From Paracoccaceae bacterium (lineage in GTDB: Bacteria; Pseudomonadota; Alphaproteobacteria; Rhodobacterales; Rhodobacteraceae), in NCBI GenBank assembly GCA_015487335.1, contig WFPZ01000045.1, forward strand, positions 1-5,009: a stretch of 5,009 bases of DNA, in the 5' to 3' direction. Below the pieces are notes generated by a model. The model had not been told where the DNA came from, searched no databases, and saw nothing but the letters and a program-made list of their open reading frames with translations. Positions 4,488 to 5,009 of this stretch are shown piece after piece (the first letter of the stretch is position 1; each line of letters opens with the position of its first letter). The position numbers were made by a program, and so were the translations under genes.

Positions 4488-5009
4488 CGGCGGCGGGCTC
4501 GCGCAGCACGCGCGGCATCTTGAACTCGACGTCCTCGCTGGCCACTTCGACGGGGTGCATGCTCACCTCGAAGCGGGCGCGGAAGGCCTCGAGCACCTCG
4601 TCCACCAGCACTTCCGGGGCCGAAGCCCCGGCGGTGATGCCGATGCTGCACACGCCCGCCAGCGCCGGCCAGTCGATCTCGGCGGCGCCCTGGAGAAGAT
4701 GGGCATTGGAGCAACCGGCGGCGCGGCCCACCTCGACAAGGCGCCGCGAGTTGGAGGAGTTGGGCGCCCCGATCACCAGCAGCGCGTCGATGTGCGGGGC
4801 GATCGCCTTGACCGCCTGCTGGCGATTGGTGGTGGCGTAGCAGATATCCTTCTTGTGTGGGCCGACGATTTCCGGGAAGCGGGCGCGCAGGGCGGCGACG
4901 ATTTCCGCGGTGTCGTCCAGCGACAGCGTCGTCTGGGTGATGTAGGCCAGTTTCCGCGGGTCGCGCACCTGCAGCCGTTCCACGTCTTCCACCTTTTCCA
5001 CCAGCAGCA
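4480..5009 (-). CDS. ispH: 4-hydroxy-3-methylbut-2-enyl diphosphate reductase, C-terminal part (5' end outside window)
   Basis: IspH reduces HMBPP to IPP and DMAPP with a 4Fe-4S cluster, the last step of the MEP isoprenoid pathway. About 175 residues are visible of a usual total near 315; the open frame runs off the right edge, and the GTG at 5001 is internal (LLVEKVEDVERL). Visible signatures are YITQTTLSLDDT, with the Thr equivalent to E. coli T167; DICYATTNRQ, with the Cys (codon 4840-4842) equivalent to cluster ligand C197; APNSSNSRRL, with substrate-phosphate Ser and Asn; and GITAGASAPE, with the Ser equivalent to S269. The other two cluster cysteines and the catalytic Glu of HPEVEG lie outside the window. 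A C-terminal extension of about 30 residues (MHPVEVASEDVEFKMPRVLR) is typical of longer alphaproteobacterial forms. It is first of the pair with rnhA. Confidence 0.95.
   Translation of the reverse strand, partial: LLVEKVEDVERLQVRDPRKLAYITQTTLSLDDTAEIVAALRARFPEIVGPHKKDICYATTNRQQAVKAIAPHIDALLVIGAPNSSNSRRLVEVGRAAGCSNAHLLQGAAEIDWPALAGVCSIGITAGASAPEVLVDEVLEAFRARFEVSMHPVEVASEDVEFKMPRVLREPAAGA
4614..4631 (-). repeat. Perfect 7-bp hairpin with UUCG tetraloop inside ispH
   Basis: On the coding (minus) strand the sequence reads CCGGGGC-TTCG-GCCCCGG, seven G/C pairs closed by a C(UUCG)G tetraloop, one of the most stable RNA hairpin loops known. It encodes the conserved GASAPE substrate-binding segment of IspH. 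Whether it has any role in the mRNA is unknown; it may be a by-product of GC-rich codon choice. Confidence 0.5.

Overview
The window reads as a compact stretch of chromosome from a GC-rich alphaproteobacterium, most likely of the Rhodobacteraceae (Rhodobacterales). The lineage is inferred from three things: the remembered style of the proteins (the CobM C-terminus, the MSIRPIIIHPDPRLKK-type deformylase start), the tandem deformylase genes placed directly before fmt, and ispH followed by rnhA. No database comparison was possible. Almost every base is coding. I see no mobile element, CRISPR array, tRNA or rRNA.

Layout, left to right. (1) The last 82 codons of cobM (precorrin-4 C11-methyltransferase, aerobic cobalamin synthesis), + strand, cut by the window edge. 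(2) A 101-bp gap, then a 114-residue protein of unknown function, + strand. (3) A convergent junction with a long imperfect hairpin. (4) A PLP-dependent MalY/PatB-family C-S lyase/aminotransferase on the - strand. (5) A 133-bp divergent intergenic region holding a perfect inverted repeat whose two arms both read TTGCAC outward; each arm fits a -35 box for one of the flanking genes. (6) A tightly coupled + strand operon: def (intact peptide deformylase), a second deformylase-like gene lacking key active-site residues, and fmt (methionyl-tRNA formyltransferase), joined by 4-bp GTGA and ATGA overlaps. (7) A convergent junction with a perfect 7-bp inverted repeat spanning the fmt stop codon. (8) A - strand pair, ispH (5' end outside the window) followed by rnhA with an 8-bp overlap.

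Functionally, fmt and def form the N-formylmethionine cycle: Fmt formylates the initiator Met-tRNA and Def removes the formyl group from nascent chains. The second deformylase copy has Ser at the metal-ligand Cys position and Gln at the catalytic Glu position, but keeps the substrate-side motif and the basic C-terminal tail. It is probably not a normal deformylase, and is the most interesting item here. IspH (last step of the MEP isoprenoid pathway), RNase HI and the MalY/PatB protein are housekeeping or metabolic neighbours without an obvious functional link. No wholly new system is evident. The items worth follow-up are the degenerate deformylase, the symmetric divergent promoter with a possibly leaderless def transcript, and the unassigned 114-residue protein.
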